In this document: piece after piece, positions 9,007-18,584 of the stretch
Layout of the letters: each line of letters begins with the position of its first letter
Numbering within the stretch: position 1 is the stretch's first letter
Source: Gemmataceae bacterium
GTDB taxonomy: Bacteria > Planctomycetota > Planctomycetia > Gemmatales > Gemmataceae
DNA: 52,428 bases
NCBI GenBank assembly: GCA_009692065.1
Contig: SHZY01000020.1
Location: forward strand, 1-52,428
Direction of reading: 5' to 3'
Notes under the pieces: generated by a model
The model's database searches: none
What the model was told of the DNA's origin: nothing
The model's input: the letters and a program-made list of their open reading frames with translations, nothing else
Made by a program: the position numbers and the translations under genes

Positions 9007-9465
9007 TCAAACGCCAAACACTTCTTCCATCACCTGATACCGCGTCATTACCATGCCCATCTTGCGATAGGTCGCCTGCGCGACCTGATTGTCGTGCTCC
9101 ACATAGAGCCGCACGCCGATGACGTTCGCCTCCGCCCGTGCCGATTGCAAAACATGCTGGTAGAGTTTGCGAAACACTCCTTGCCGGCGCGCCGACGCAG
9201 CGACATAGACACTCTGGATCCACCAGAAATTGCCATTGCGCCAATCGCTCCATTCGAGCGTAATGCCAAGTTGGCCGACGACCTGCTCGTCGGACTCTGC
9301 TACAAAGTAGCTGCCCTTGTGCGAATCGCTCAACATCGCAAGGACGCCCGATTGCAGGATCGCCGGATCGAGATCCTTCCCCTCGGTCTCCCGTGCCATC
9401 TGGCGATTGAAGTCGCAGATTACCTCGGCGTCAGCGCGAGTTGCTCGTCGAATGATCAGGTTCAT
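9007..9465 (-). CDS. GNAT family N-acetyltransferase
   Basis: A 152-residue acetyl-CoA-dependent acyltransferase. MNLIIRRATRADAEVICDFN is a typical GNAT first strand and helix. The acetyl-CoA loop appears as SVYVAASARRQGVFRKLY, matching the V-x-x-x-x-R-x-x-G motif A, and NQVAQATYRKMGMV is the late C-terminal strand-helix. A start at 9486 would add seven residues with no better ribosome binding site. It is divergent from apt. The substrate cannot be predicted. Confidence 0.88.
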   Translation of the reverse strand: MNLIIRRATRADAEVICDFNRQMARETEGKDLDPAILQSGVLAMLSDSHKGSYFVAESDEQVVGQLGITLEWSDWRNGNFWWIQSVYVAASARRQGVFRKLYQHVLQSARAEANVIGVRLYVEHDNQVAQATYRKMGMVMTRYQVMEEVFGV

Positions 9466-9514
9466 GAGAGCCCTGCTTTCATACAATTTTCAATGACTAA
9501 CAGGAGCGCGAACG

Positions 9515-10027
9515 ATGGATCTCAGCAAGTATATCCGCAACATTCCCGATTTTCCCAAGCCTGGGATCTTGTTCAAGGATATTACGCCGTTGCTAGCCGA
9601 ACCCGATGCGTTTCAGGCGGCGATTCATCAACTCATGTTGCGCTATGAGCACCAGCCCATCGACGCGATCTCCGCCGCCGAGGCGCGGGGTTTCCTGTTC
9701 GCCGCCCCGCTCGCGTACCTGATGAAGAAGCCGCTCGTGCCGCTGCGCAAGCCGGGCAAGCTGCCGTATCAGACGCACAAGCTGCAATACGATCTGGAGT
9801 ACGGCCAGGCCGAATTGCATGTCCACATCGACGGCTTCGAGCCGGGCGCTCGCGTCCTCTTGATCGATGATTTGCTCGCCACCGGCGGCACCCTGGAAGC
9901 GGCGTGCAAATTGATCGGGCAGGCGGGGGCACAGGTAGCTGGGTGCGCAGTGCTGGTCGAATTGTCGTTCCTGAATGGCCGCGAGAAGCTGCGGCCGCAT
10001 GACGTGTTCAGTTTGATACGGTATTGA
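9515..10027 (+). CDS. apt: Adenine phosphoribosyltransferase
   Basis: A 170-residue cytosolic enzyme converting adenine and PRPP to AMP (purine salvage). MDLSKYIRNIPDFPKPGILF is the classic Apt N-terminus, and VLLIDDLLATGGT (about residues 113-125) is the PRPP-binding loop. AGGAG lies about 9 nt before the ATG. It heads a same-strand run apt-hisI-hisG, but a perfect 42-bp palindrome separates it from hisI, so co-transcription is uncertain. Confidence 0.97.
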   Translation: MDLSKYIRNIPDFPKPGILFKDITPLLAEPDAFQAAIHQLMLRYEHQPIDAISAAEARGFLFAAPLAYLMKKPLVPLRKPGKLPYQTHKLQYDLEYGQAELHVHIDGFEPGARVLLIDDLLATGGTLEAACKLIGQAGAQVAGCAVLVELSFLNGREKLRPHDVFSLIRY

Positions 10028-10035
10028 TGTATTGA

Positions 10036-10077
10036 TTCGTTTAGCGCCCGCGTGGCGCCACGCGGGCGCTAAACGAA
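10036..10077. repeat. Family A palindrome (perfect, 42 bp)
   Basis: TTCGTTTAGCGCCCGCGTGG is followed by its exact reverse complement around a GGCGCC centre. This is the best-preserved copy and serves as the family reference. It lies between apt and hisI. Confidence 0.9.
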
Positions 10078-10089
10078 GAGGGAAATGAC

Positions 10090-10464
10090 ATGTTGGTCGA
10101 TTTCGAAAAATCCGCCGGCCTCGTGCCGGCTATCGCCCAGGACCACCAGACCGGCGAGGTTCTGATGATGGCGTACATGAACAAGGAAGCGTTCGAGGAA
10201 ACCATTCGCACCAAACGCGCCGTCTACTTCAGCCGCAGCCGCAATAAACTGTGGCGCAAGGGCGAAGAGTCCGGCAATTTGCAGGAAGTGAAGGAGATCT
10301 TCCTCGATTGCGACAACGACACGATCTTGCTGAAGGTGCACCAGATCGGCGGCGCGGCGTGCCACGAAGGATACAAGAGCTGCTTTTTCCGCCGCCTTGA
10401 TGGCAACGAATTGACGACGATCGGCGCGCGAGTGTTTGATCCCAAACAGGTTTACAAGAAGTAA
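10090..10464 (+). CDS. hisI: Phosphoribosyl-AMP cyclohydrolase
   Basis: A 124-residue single-domain HisI, the third step of histidine synthesis (PR-AMP ring opening). The metal-binding DCDND motif is at about residue 73 and the zinc cysteines/histidine are in ACHEGYKSC at about residue 89. EVLMMAYMN and [15 protein letters not shown] are hallmark segments. No HisE domain is fused. The ribosome binding site GAGGGAAATG directly follows the upstream palindrome. hisG follows 68 nt downstream, past another palindrome. Confidence 0.97.
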   Translation: MLVDFEKSAGLVPAIAQDHQTGEVLMMAYMNKEAFEETIRTKRAVYFSRSRNKLWRKGEESGNLQEVKEIFLDCDNDTILLKVHQIGGAACHEGYKSCFFRRLDGNELTTIGARVFDPKQVYKK

Positions 10465-10465
10465 G

Positions 10466-10517
10466 CCGCTTGCGATTAGTGCCCGCATGGCGCCACGCGG
10501 GCGCTAAACGCAAGCGG
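10466..10517. repeat. Family A palindrome with family B ends
   Basis: The outer arms CCGCTTGCG and CGCAAGCGG (family B) enclose a family A core (TTAGTGCCCGCATGG and CGCGGGCGCTAA). It lies between hisI and hisG. Confidence 0.85.
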
Positions 10518-10532
10518 GTTGGATAAAATCCC

Positions 10533-11423
10533 ATGTCCCAACAACTCCGTCTCGGCATCCCCGCTGGTTCCTTGCAAGAGGCGACCGCGGAACTGTTTCG
10601 CAGCGCCGGCTTCAAGATCACGTTCGCGAGCCGCAGCTACTATCCGGCGATCGACGATCCGGAGATTCACTGCACGCTGATTCGCGCGCAGGAGATGCCG
10701 CGCTACGTGCAGGACGGATCGCTCGATTGCGGCCTGACCGGGCACGACTGGGTACTCGAAAACGAAGCGAAGGTGACGCAGCTCGCGGAGTTGGTGTTCT
10801 CGAAGGTCAGCCGCCGGCCGGTGCGCTGGGTGCTCGCGGTGCCGAACGATTCGCCGATCAAGAGCGTGAAGGACCTGCAGGGCAAGCGCATCGCCACGGA
10901 GCTGGTCGGTGTGACGAAGCGGTACCTTGCCGAGCACGGCGTGTCGGCCAACGTTGAATTCAGCTGGGGCGCGACGGAAGTGAAGCCGCCTCGCTTTGCC
11001 GACGCCATCGTAGACGTCACGGAAACAGGCAGCTCCCTCAAGGCGAACAATCTGCGCATCGTTGCCGAGTTGATGCAATCGACGACCCGTTTCATCGCCA
11101 ACGACAAGGCATGCGCCGACACCTGGAAAAAGCAGAAGATGGACGATATCATCCTCATGCTCAAAGGCGCGATGGCTGCGGAAGGCATGGCCGGCTTGAA
11201 GATGAACGTCCGCGTCGGCGATAAGGACAAGGTGCTCGCGTTCCTGAAAGCGCACCCGCGCACCGCGCTCAACAGCCCGACGCTGTCGCCGCTCGCCGAT
11301 GCCGAGTGGCTGGCGATGGAAATCATCATCGACGAAGACATCGTCCGCCACATCATGCCGCAACTGTATGCGGTTGGAGCACGTGGCATCGTCGAGTATC
11401 CGATCAACAAGATTATCTTGTAA
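10533..11423 (+). CDS. hisG: ATP phosphoribosyltransferase, long form
   Basis: A 296-residue HisG, committing ATP and PRPP to histidine synthesis. [14 protein letters not shown] and [14 protein letters not shown] belong to the catalytic periplasmic-binding-like fold; [17 protein letters not shown] is the PRPP-binding segment (about residues 165-181). The extra C-terminal domain (about residues 220-296, ending [13 protein letters not shown]) is the ACT-like regulatory domain of the long, HisZ-independent form, which is feedback-inhibited by histidine in characterised members. It lies downstream of hisI on the same strand. Confidence 0.97.
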   Translation: MSQQLRLGIPAGSLQEATAELFRSAGFKITFASRSYYPAIDDPEIHCTLIRAQEMPRYVQDGSLDCGLTGHDWVLENEAKVTQLAELVFSKVSRRPVRWVLAVPNDSPIKSVKDLQGKRIATELVGVTKRYLAEHGVSANVEFSWGATEVKPPRFADAIVDVTETGSSLKANNLRIVAELMQSTTRFIANDKACADTWKKQKMDDIILMLKGAMAAEGMAGLKMNVRVGDKDKVLAFLKAHPRTALNSPTLSPLADAEWLAMEIIIDEDIVRHIMPQLYAVGARGIVEYPINKIIL

Positions 11424-11433
11424 AAACAAGTGA

Positions 11434-11508
11434 TCCACGGGGAGCACGGGGGACACGGGGGAAGAGCAGAGAAATTCAACACTGCATTTCCCCCGTGCCC
11501 CCCGTGGT
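11434..11508. repeat. Family D inverted repeat
   Basis: CCACGGGGAGCACGGGGGAC on the left pairs imperfectly with CCCCCGTGCCCCCCGTGG on the right across a 30-nt A/T-richer loop. It sits between hisG and the lipoprotein gene. Only this copy of the family is visible in the window. Confidence 0.65.
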
Positions 11509-11613
11509 TCAATTTCCGCTTGACAGATCGTGCCCTCTCCGGTAAACTCCCGCCCTCAAACTCTAACCATGGCCGCGCTCCAGGCGGCGCAAGGCACGCA
11601 ATCAGGGAGATTT

Positions 11614-11979
11614 ATGCGTTACGGCGCGATGGTGGTAGGTCTGGTGGTGCTCATGATGACGGGCTGCTCCAGCGCTCGCTTGGTCAGCTCTTCAGGCAGC
11701 GGCGGCTGCGTTGCCGTCTCAGATAGCTCAGACCGTTGGCCTAGCTACAACATGTCCAAGGCCCGCGAGCTGATGAGCAAACAGTGCCCCGGCGGCTACA
11801 AGGTTATTCGCGAAGAAGAAGTCGTGGTCGGCCAGACGACAACCAACAACACCCAGCGCGACACCACGGAAGTGCCTATCGTCAAGGGCCTAGTCAACGG
11901 CGTCCAGGAAACGACGCGTCAGAGCACGGAAGTCCACGATCGCACCGAATGGCGCATCTGGTTTCAGAAGAACCAATAA
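11614..11979 (+). CDS. Small lipoprotein of unknown function
   Basis: A 121-residue protein. The start at 11614 follows GGGAGA by about 4-8 nt and yields a short lipoprotein signal MRYGAMVVGLVVLMMTGC, with the lipidated cysteine at residue 18. The mature part is polar and Thr/Glu-rich (QTTTNNTQRDTTEVP) with two further cysteines. It should be anchored to a membrane facing the periplasm. Upstream in-frame codons (from 11530) lack a signal. No family recognised. Confidence 0.75.
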   Translation: MRYGAMVVGLVVLMMTGCSSARLVSSSGSGGCVAVSDSSDRWPSYNMSKARELMSKQCPGGYKVIREEEVVVGQTTTNNTQRDTTEVPIVKGLVNGVQETTRQSTEVHDRTEWRIWFQKNQ

Positions 11980-12020
11980 TCATTTTGTGAAACCGCGCCG
12001 GCGCGGTATCTTCATGTTCA

Positions 12021-12098
12021 GCCGCTTGCCGTTTAGCGCCCGCAGAGAAGCATCGGTTGTCAACGATGCCATCCTGTAAGCGCGAAGCCGCAAGCGGC
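12021..12098. repeat. Family A/B palindrome with inner hairpin
   Basis: The outer arms GCCGCTTGCCGTTTAGCGCC and GCGCGAAGCCGCAAGCGGC enclose a second, inner inverted repeat (GATGGCATCGTTG / CATCGGTTGTCAACGATG region). It lies directly upstream of the PVC dehydrogenase gene. Confidence 0.75.
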
Positions 12099-12115
12099 GA
12101 AACACGGAGCCTACC

Positions 12116-15112
12116 ATGCGCCGCGCCATCGTAATTTCGTTCGTTGCCATCTTCGCTATCACCGCCAGCGCCCAGCAGCCGCCGCAACTTCCGCAAAAAG
12201 GCAGCGGCCCCGGCAAGCCGCTCGAACCCAAGGAGGCACAGAAGCTCTTCAAGATCGACGACGGCCTGCGCATCGAACTCGTCGCATGCGAGCCGCAGAT
12301 CGAGAGCCCCGTTGCCATGCAATTCGACCCCGACGGTCGTCTCTGGGTCGTCGAGATGCGCGATTATCCCAACGGGCCCAAGAAAGGCGAACCCGCCCAA
12401 GGCCGTATCCGCATCCTGGAGGACAAGGATGGCGACGGTTTCTTCGAGACCTCCACGATCTGGGCCGACAACCTGCTTTTCGCGAATGGATTGCTGCTGT
12501 GGAAAGACGGCGCCATCGTCACCATGGCGCCGAAGATCACGCACCTGCGTGACACGAAGAGCGTCGGCAAGGCGGACAAGGAAGATATCCTTTACGTCGG
12601 TTTCGCCGAGCAAAACCCGCAGCTCCGCGTCAGCCATCCGATCCTCGGCCTCGACGGCTGGATCTACTGCGCCAACGGATTGCGCGGCGGCAAGGCGACG
12701 GCCTTCGACTCGAAGGACAAACGGCACCCGGTCGTTGACCTGAGCGGCATGGACTTCCGCTTCGATCCCGTCAACCGTTTCCAATACGAAGCCATCACCG
12801 GCCCCGGCCAGTTCGGCAACACCTTCGACGCCTGGGGCAATCGCTTCATCTGCGACAATCGCCATCACCTGCGCCACGTCGTCATGGAGAGTCGCTACGT
12901 CAAACGCAATCCGTATCTCGCGGCCCCGGCCCTCGTCGAAGACATCAGCATTCTCGAAGACGGCCCCCTCTCAAGCGGCGGCAAGGTCTATCCGCTCTCG
13001 AAGAACTGGACCACGTCAAGCCTGCACGAAGGCCGCTTCACCGCGGCCTGCGGCGTTTTCATCTATCACGGGAAACTACTCGATACGAGCCGCGACCGTA
13101 AGGGGGCGTTTTACGATGGCGCCGCCTTCACCTGCGAGCCCACCGGCAACCTCGTCCACATGGAAATCCTCACCCCCAAGGGCGCCACCTTCGAATCGCG
13201 GCCGCACAAAAAGGGCGTCGAGTTCCTGGCGACCACCGACGACTGGTTCCGCCCGGTGTTCCTGACGCACGGGCCGGAGGGGGCGATGTACGTGGTCGAT
13301 ATGTATCGCGCGGTGATCGAGCATCCCGAATTCATGCCGCCGGAGCTGAAGAACCGCCCCGACCTGTGGGCCGGCAAGGACAAGGGCCGCATCTGGCGCA
13401 TCGTGCCGAAGGACCACGTGACGAAGACGCCGCGGCCGAACCTGGGGAAGGCGCCGATCGCGGAGCTGGTGAAGACGCTGGAGCACGAGGAGCCGTGGTA
13501 TCGCACGACGGCCCAACGGCTCTTGCTGGAAAAAAACGACCAGGCGATGATCGAGCCGCTGACGAAGCTGCTGGACACGACGAAAAGCCCGCACGCGAAG
13601 ATTTTGGCAACGTGGATGCTGGAGCGGCAGGGGAAGTTTGGCGATGAGCAACTTGTCCAGATGTTTGCATATGAACATTCGCGCGTGCGTGAACACGCCG
13701 CTCGGATCGCAGAGCCCCGCTGGGAGAACGACTTTGAGTTCGTCGAACGCTGTATTAAAGAGATGAACTACGAAAAGGACCGCCGGGCAATGTTTCAGGC
13801 GATACTCTCTACGGGTGGCATCAAGGACAAACGCGTGAGAGGGTATGGGGTCCGACTGGCCGTGGTGTCCAAGGGTGATCGCTGGGCCTATTTGGCCGCG
13901 CAAAGCTGCTTGCCGCAATTCACAGACGGACTTTTTGCTGCGCTGCTGAGGGACTCAAGCGAAAACACAATCCCTTTGCAAGTAATGCGGGAGACAGCCG
14001 CGTTGGTCGCGGTGCAAAACAGAGAAGATATGCCATTCCCGGCTCTATTCAAAATAGTTTTGGACCATGGTGGCGAATCAAAGTGGGCTTGCCTTGCGGG
14101 ATTCGCCGATGGCCTGGAACGGCGTGGCAAAACGCTCGTTTCGATGTCGACCGAAATGTCTGGCACGCAAAAAGATTCTTACGTCAGGGAGCTGAATAGC
14201 ACGTTGTCCGACGCGAAGGAGCACGTACGGGACGCGAAACAACCGAAGGAAAACCGATTTCTCTATTTGCGCGTCCTCAGCCACGCCCCATGGACGGCTG
14301 CTAAGCAATCTCTTGTCCCGCTCGTTGAAAAAGAACCCTCACAAGAACTGCGCATCGCCGCCCTGCGTGCCCTCGCCACCCAGCAGGACAAGGAAGTACC
14401 AACGCTCCTGATGAAACTCTGGGCCAGCGCCGCCCCGAGCGTGCGGCGCGAAATCCTCGAAGCGATGCTGCGGCAGCCGGCGCGTGTCGAGGTGCTGCTC
14501 GATGAGATCGAAGCCAAACGTATGAAAGCCAGCGAGCTCGATCCATTGCGCACCCGGCAACTGATGAACCACGCCAATGTCGCGATCAAGGATCGCGCCA
14601 AGAAACTGCTCGCCGGCAATGTGCCGGCCGATCGTGCCAAGGTGCTCGGCGAATATCAGGCCGCCTTGAAGCTCAAGGGGGACGCCAAGCATGGCCGCGA
14701 TATCTTCAAGAAGCACTGCGCCACCTGCCATCGCGTCGCCGGCGTCGGCATCGACGTCGGGCCCGACATCGCCGATACGCGCACCAAGACGCTTGAAGCA
14801 ATGCTCAATGATATCATCGTGCCGAATGCGGCCATCGATGCGAACTACGTCAACTATGTCGTCTCGACGAAGGATGGCCGCATCTTGACGGGCTTGCTGA
14901 CCGCGGAGACGGCGTCGAGCATCACGCTGATTCGGGCGGAGAAGCAGACCGACGTGATCTTGCGTAAGGACGTGGACGAGATCGCCTCGACCGGGATTTC
15001 GCTGATGCCGGAGGGGCTGGAGAAGGAAATGAGCGTGCAGCACATGGCGGATCTGCTGCGGTTCTTGAAGGACTGGCGATACCTGGATGGGTCGGTGCCG
15101 ACCGGGAAATGA
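12116..15112 (+). CDS. PVC-type membrane-bound dehydrogenase with HEAT repeats and CxxCH
   Basis: A 998-residue secreted protein. A signal peptide (IVISFVAIFAITASAQ) follows a GGAG ribosome binding site. Residues about 45-430 form an NHL/sugar-dehydrogenase-like propeller (VAMQFDPDGRLWVVEMRDYP), the middle is HEAT-like, and CATCH at about residue 867 opens a C-terminal cytochrome c-type domain (GRDIFKKHCATCHRVAGVG). This domain order matches planctomycete/verrucomicrobial PVC dehydrogenases, presumed periplasmic electron-transfer enzymes with unknown substrates. The segment at about 13660-14340 is visibly poorer in G/C at third positions than its flanks. Confidence 0.94.
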   Translation: MRRAIVISFVAIFAITASAQQPPQLPQKGSGPGKPLEPKEAQKLFKIDDGLRIELVACEPQIESPVAMQFDPDGRLWVVEMRDYPNGPKKGEPAQGRIRILEDKDGDGFFETSTIWADNLLFANGLLLWKDGAIVTMAPKITHLRDTKSVGKADKEDILYVGFAEQNPQLRVSHPILGLDGWIYCANGLRGGKATAFDSKDKRHPVVDLSGMDFRFDPVNRFQYEAITGPGQFGNTFDAWGNRFICDNRHHLRHVVMESRYVKRNPYLAAPALVEDISILEDGPLSSGGKVYPLSKNWTTSSLHEGRFTAACGVFIYHGKLLDTSRDRKGAFYDGAAFTCEPTGNLVHMEILTPKGATFESRPHKKGVEFLATTDDWFRPVFLTHGPEGAMYVVDMYRAVIEHPEFMPPELKNRPDLWAGKDKGRIWRIVPKDHVTKTPRPNLGKAPIAELVKTLEHEEPWYRTTAQRLLLEKNDQAMIEPLTKLLDTTKSPHAKILATWMLERQGKFGDEQLVQMFAYEHSRVREHAARIAEPRWENDFEFVERCIKEMNYEKDRRAMFQAILSTGGIKDKRVRGYGVRLAVVSKGDRWAYLAAQSCLPQFTDGLFAALLRDSSENTIPLQVMRETAALVAVQNREDMPFPALFKIVLDHGGESKWACLAGFADGLERRGKTLVSMSTEMSGTQKDSYVRELNSTLSDAKEHVRDAKQPKENRFLYLRVLSHAPWTAAKQSLVPLVEKEPSQELRIAALRALATQQDKEVPTLLMKLWASAAPSVRREILEAMLRQPARVEVLLDEIEAKRMKASELDPLRTRQLMNHANVAIKDRAKKLLAGNVPADRAKVLGEYQAALKLKGDAKHGRDIFKKHCATCHRVAGVGIDVGPDIADTRTKTLEAMLNDIIVPNAAIDANYVNYVVSTKDGRILTGLLTAETASSITLIRAEKQTDVILRKDVDEIASTGISLMPEGLEKEMSVQHMADLLRFLKDWRYLDGSVPTGK

Positions 15113-15118
15113 CGGTCT

Positions 15119-15193
15119 TCGTTTAGCGCCCACGGGGCGGCGCCGGTGTGCGCGGCAATCCGCGATTGCACGGGCCGCGCGGGCGCTAAACGA
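15119..15193. repeat. Family A palindrome with expanded centre
   Basis: CGTTTAGCGCCCACGGG and CGCGGGCGCTAAACG flank an enlarged centre (GGCGCCGGTGTGCGCGGCAA and its partner). It separates the PVC dehydrogenase from the tricorn protease gene. Confidence 0.75.
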
Positions 15194-15269
15194 GGAAATC
15201 GGTTTTGCGTTTGCGTTTGCGGGTTGATACGATGAAATAATTGATTCGCAACCCCGCAGGACCCCACCC

Positions 15270-18200
15270 ATGACCCGCACCCTCCTCGCGTCGTTCCTCA
15301 TTCTCGTCACGTCAACTTTGCAGGCCCAAGAGCCGATCCGCTTTGCACGCTCGCCGGCACTATCGCCCGACGGCAAGACGGTTGCGTTCAGCTATCTGGG
15401 CGATCTGTGGACCGTCGATGCCAAGGGGGGCGTCGCTCACCAATTGACGCGACATGAGAAGCACGACTTCAACCCGATCTACAGCCCCGATGGGCAATGG
15501 ATCGCGTTTTCATCGAATCGCCATGGGCAATATGATGTCTTCGTCGTCCCCGTGAAGGGCGGCAGGCCGAAGCGGTTGACGTTCGACTCCGCGGACGATC
15601 ACGTCACCGGCTGGTCGCCGGATAGCCAAAACGTGCTCTTCATGTCGGGACGTGAGATCGATCTGCCGTTCCGCACCGAGTTGTTCACGGTCCCCGTCAC
15701 GGGAGGCCAGCCGAAGCGCATCAGCGTCTGGGAGGGCCGCGACGGCGCGTATTCACCCAAGGGGGATTTGATCGCTCACGTCCGTGGGCCCGGCAGATGG
15801 TATCGCCGCGGCTATCACGGCTCCGCCAATGACGACATCTGGCTTTGCAATGCCGACGGCTCGAACAATCGCCAGATCACCACGCACAAAGGGCAGGACA
15901 TTTACCCGATGTGGTCGGCCGACGGCAAGTCGCTTTTCTATGTCAGCGATGTAACGGGCGGGCAGGCGAATATCGTCAAGAAGAACGTCGGGCGGCATAT
16001 CGGGGAAGAATTGGGCGGAGGACCACTTCTCTTGCCCGTCGCAGTCACCCATCACAAGGACGACTTCGTCCGTCGGGCGCGCATCAGCGCCAACGGACAA
16101 TCGATCGTCTACGAGTGCGGCTTCGACATCTGGATTCATTCGATCAAGGACGGCAAGAGCCGCAAGCTGAATATCGAGGTCAACGCCGACGATCAGACGA
16201 ATACGGAGACGCTGAAGACATTCACGACCGGCACAAGCGAGTTCGCCTGGTCGCCCGATGAAAAGCATGTCGCATTCGTCGTGCACGGCGAGATCTTCTT
16301 GATGCCGCGCAACGGCGGCAAGGCGAAACGGCTCACCAATCATCCCGCGTTCGATCACGGCATCGCCTGGTCGCCCGACGGCAAGCAGATACTCTTCCTG
16401 TCCGACCGCAGCGGCCATGAAGACATTTATTCCCTGGAGCCGGACGATCCGGATCATCCCAGTTTGCTCGACGCCCATCGCTACAAGATCAAGCAGCTCA
16501 CCGACACGCCCGAGGCGGAGTTCGGCGTGATGTTTTCGCCCGACGGCAAGCATGTCACCTTCGTACGCGCGGGCAAACTCATGCAGATGGACCCCGACGG
16601 CGGCAACCAGAAGACGCTCGTCTCCGATGGACAAATCTTCGATTACGAATGGTCGCCCGATAGCCGCTGGATTTGCTACGCGCGGGCAGACGGGTCGTTT
16701 GCCAGCGAGTTGTTCATCATCCCTGCCACCGGGGCGACGGCCAAGGAGCCGGCGCGCAACATCACGCGCTTTGCGACCTACAACGGCGGCGTCACCTGGA
16801 GCCAAACGGGGAACAAGCTCGGCTTCGTCAGCACGCGCAAAGGGGGCGCCAACAGCGTCAATGTCCTGTCGCTGCAAAAGCCGTTGGCGGCAGGGGCGTT
16901 TCCCAACAAGGAGATCGACTGGGAGAATATCCACCTGCGCGTCAAGCAACCCGCGCCGGGCATGATCAGCCAGGAATGCGTCATCTCGAACGACGGCACG
17001 AAGGTCGCCTTCCGCGCGGAGGTGGACGGCAGCGAGGATCTTTGGATCGCCAATGCCGACGGCGGCTCCGTCACACGCCTGACCACCGGCAACCTCAAAC
17101 CGACGCAGATTCAGTGGTCGCGCTTCTTCTTCGGGCAAATCTACTTCCGCGACGGCAATGGGAACTGCCGGGCCATCATGATCGGCGGCCCTGCCCTCTC
17201 GGAACCGAACACGCTCAAGTTCACCGCCAAGATGACGGTTCGCCAGGACGAGGTGTTCCTGGAGATGTTCGATCAAGGCTGGCGTGCCCTCCATGAAAAC
17301 TTCTACGACGCCAACTTCCATGGCGCCAACTGGAAGGCGATCCTCGCCAAGTATCGGCCCGTCGTTCAGCACTGTGCCATGAAGGAGGATCTCTACACCC
17401 TCATCGCGCTCATGCTCGGCGAACTCAACGCGTCGCACCTGGGCATCACAGGCAACCTCGGATCGCCCGATCAGCAGACCGCCAATCTGGGCCTGATCTT
17501 CGATCACAAGCATCCGGGATCCGAGCTGAAAATCGTCGAGATCTTGAAGGGAGGCCCCGCCGATCAGCGCGGCATCAACCTCAAGGCCGGCGACCGTATC
17601 GTCGCCATCGACCGCGTGGAACTGACGCCGCAGACCAACGTCTCGAAGCTGCTCAACGACAAGGCCGGCGAGGTGGTGGCTCTGAAAGTCACCAACGCGG
17701 ACGGGGGCAGCCCGCGCCGCGTCGAGATCCGCGCCGAGACCCGGGCGAAGCTCAACGACCCCATGTATGAGCGATGGATCGCCCGCAATGCCCAGCGCGT
17801 CAATGAGCTGAGCAAGGGCAAGCTCGGCTACATCCACATCCCCAACATGCAGGAGCCGGGCCTGGAGCGATTCGTCCGCGCGCTCTACTCCGAGAATTTC
17901 GACAAGGAAGGCATCGTCCTCGATGTCCGCTACAACGGCGGCGGTTTCACGCACGACCAGGTGCTCAACTACCTGACCGGCAAGGAGCACACCCTCTTCG
18001 TCCATCGCGACGGCACCTCCGGCCTGGTCTTCCGTTCCTACGATCGCAAATGGCACAAGCCGCTCACGCTCCTGATCAACAACCGCTCCTTCTCGGATGC
18101 CGAGATCTTCCCGGCCGCCTTCCGCACTCTGGGCCTGGGCAAGCTCGTGGGCGAGCCGACCGGCGGCCTGGTCATCGGCACGCGCGGCATCACGCTCATC

Positions 18201-18431
18201 GACGGCTCGACCTTTAGCACGCCGCGCATCGGCATCCATACCATCAAGGGGGTCAACATGGAAAAAGAAGGCGTGATGCCCGACATCACGCTGGTCGCGC
18301 ATCCGGACGACCTGGCCCGCGGGCACGACGCGCAGTTGGAAAAAGCGGTCGAGGTGCTGCGCGAGGAGGTGATCGCCTGGAAGAAGACGCGGCCGCCGGC
18401 GGTTGGGGCGAGCGGGGCGACGAATCCGTGA
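15270..18431 (+). CDS. Tricorn-type S41 protease with WD40-like propellers and PDZ domain
   Basis: A 1053-residue protein with a signal peptide (LLASFLILVTSTLQAQ). Residues about 25-620 hold repeated propeller blades (ALSPDGKTVAFS, IAWSPDGKQILFLSDRSG), then a core domain, a PDZ domain (about 735-830, GGPADQRGINLKAGDRIVAI), and a C-terminal S41 peptidase with the nucleophilic serine in NNRSFSDAE (about residue 940) and GEPTGG. This is the order of tricorn proteases, which form large peptide-degrading assemblies in archaea; the signal peptide implies a periplasmic site here. AGGA precedes the ATG. Confidence 0.95.
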   Translation: MTRTLLASFLILVTSTLQAQEPIRFARSPALSPDGKTVAFSYLGDLWTVDAKGGVAHQLTRHEKHDFNPIYSPDGQWIAFSSNRHGQYDVFVVPVKGGRPKRLTFDSADDHVTGWSPDSQNVLFMSGREIDLPFRTELFTVPVTGGQPKRISVWEGRDGAYSPKGDLIAHVRGPGRWYRRGYHGSANDDIWLCNADGSNNRQITTHKGQDIYPMWSADGKSLFYVSDVTGGQANIVKKNVGRHIGEELGGGPLLLPVAVTHHKDDFVRRARISANGQSIVYECGFDIWIHSIKDGKSRKLNIEVNADDQTNTETLKTFTTGTSEFAWSPDEKHVAFVVHGEIFLMPRNGGKAKRLTNHPAFDHGIAWSPDGKQILFLSDRSGHEDIYSLEPDDPDHPSLLDAHRYKIKQLTDTPEAEFGVMFSPDGKHVTFVRAGKLMQMDPDGGNQKTLVSDGQIFDYEWSPDSRWICYARADGSFASELFIIPATGATAKEPARNITRFATYNGGVTWSQTGNKLGFVSTRKGGANSVNVLSLQKPLAAGAFPNKEIDWENIHLRVKQPAPGMISQECVISNDGTKVAFRAEVDGSEDLWIANADGGSVTRLTTGNLKPTQIQWSRFFFGQIYFRDGNGNCRAIMIGGPALSEPNTLKFTAKMTVRQDEVFLEMFDQGWRALHENFYDANFHGANWKAILAKYRPVVQHCAMKEDLYTLIALMLGELNASHLGITGNLGSPDQQTANLGLIFDHKHPGSELKIVEILKGGPADQRGINLKAGDRIVAIDRVELTPQTNVSKLLNDKAGEVVALKVTNADGGSPRRVEIRAETRAKLNDPMYERWIARNAQRVNELSKGKLGYIHIPNMQEPGLERFVRALYSENFDKEGIVLDVRYNGGGFTHDQVLNYLTGKEHTLFVHRDGTSGLVFRSYDRKWHKPLTLLINNRSFSDAEIFPAAFRTLGLGKLVGEPTGGLVIGTRGITLIDGSTFSTPRIGIHTIKGVNMEKEGVMPDITLVAHPDDLARGHDAQLEKAVEVLREEVIAWKKTRPPAVGASGATNP

Positions 18432-18446
18432 TGCCGTCGCCGTTTA

Positions 18447-18484
18447 CGTTTAGCGCTCGCAAGGCGCCGCGCGAGCGCTAAACG
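18447..18484. repeat. Family A palindrome
   Basis: CGTTTAGCGCTCGCAAGGC pairs with GCCGCGCGAGCGCTAAACG. It lies 15 nt after the tricorn protease stop, where it could end transcription. Confidence 0.85.
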
Positions 18485-18584
18485 AAATCAAGAAAATCGC
18501 GGATTGCATCTGGCAAAAGTTTTCCTAAAACGAAATGCGGGTCGGTGACGGAACACCTGGTTGCTGGAACCGAATCTTCATTTC

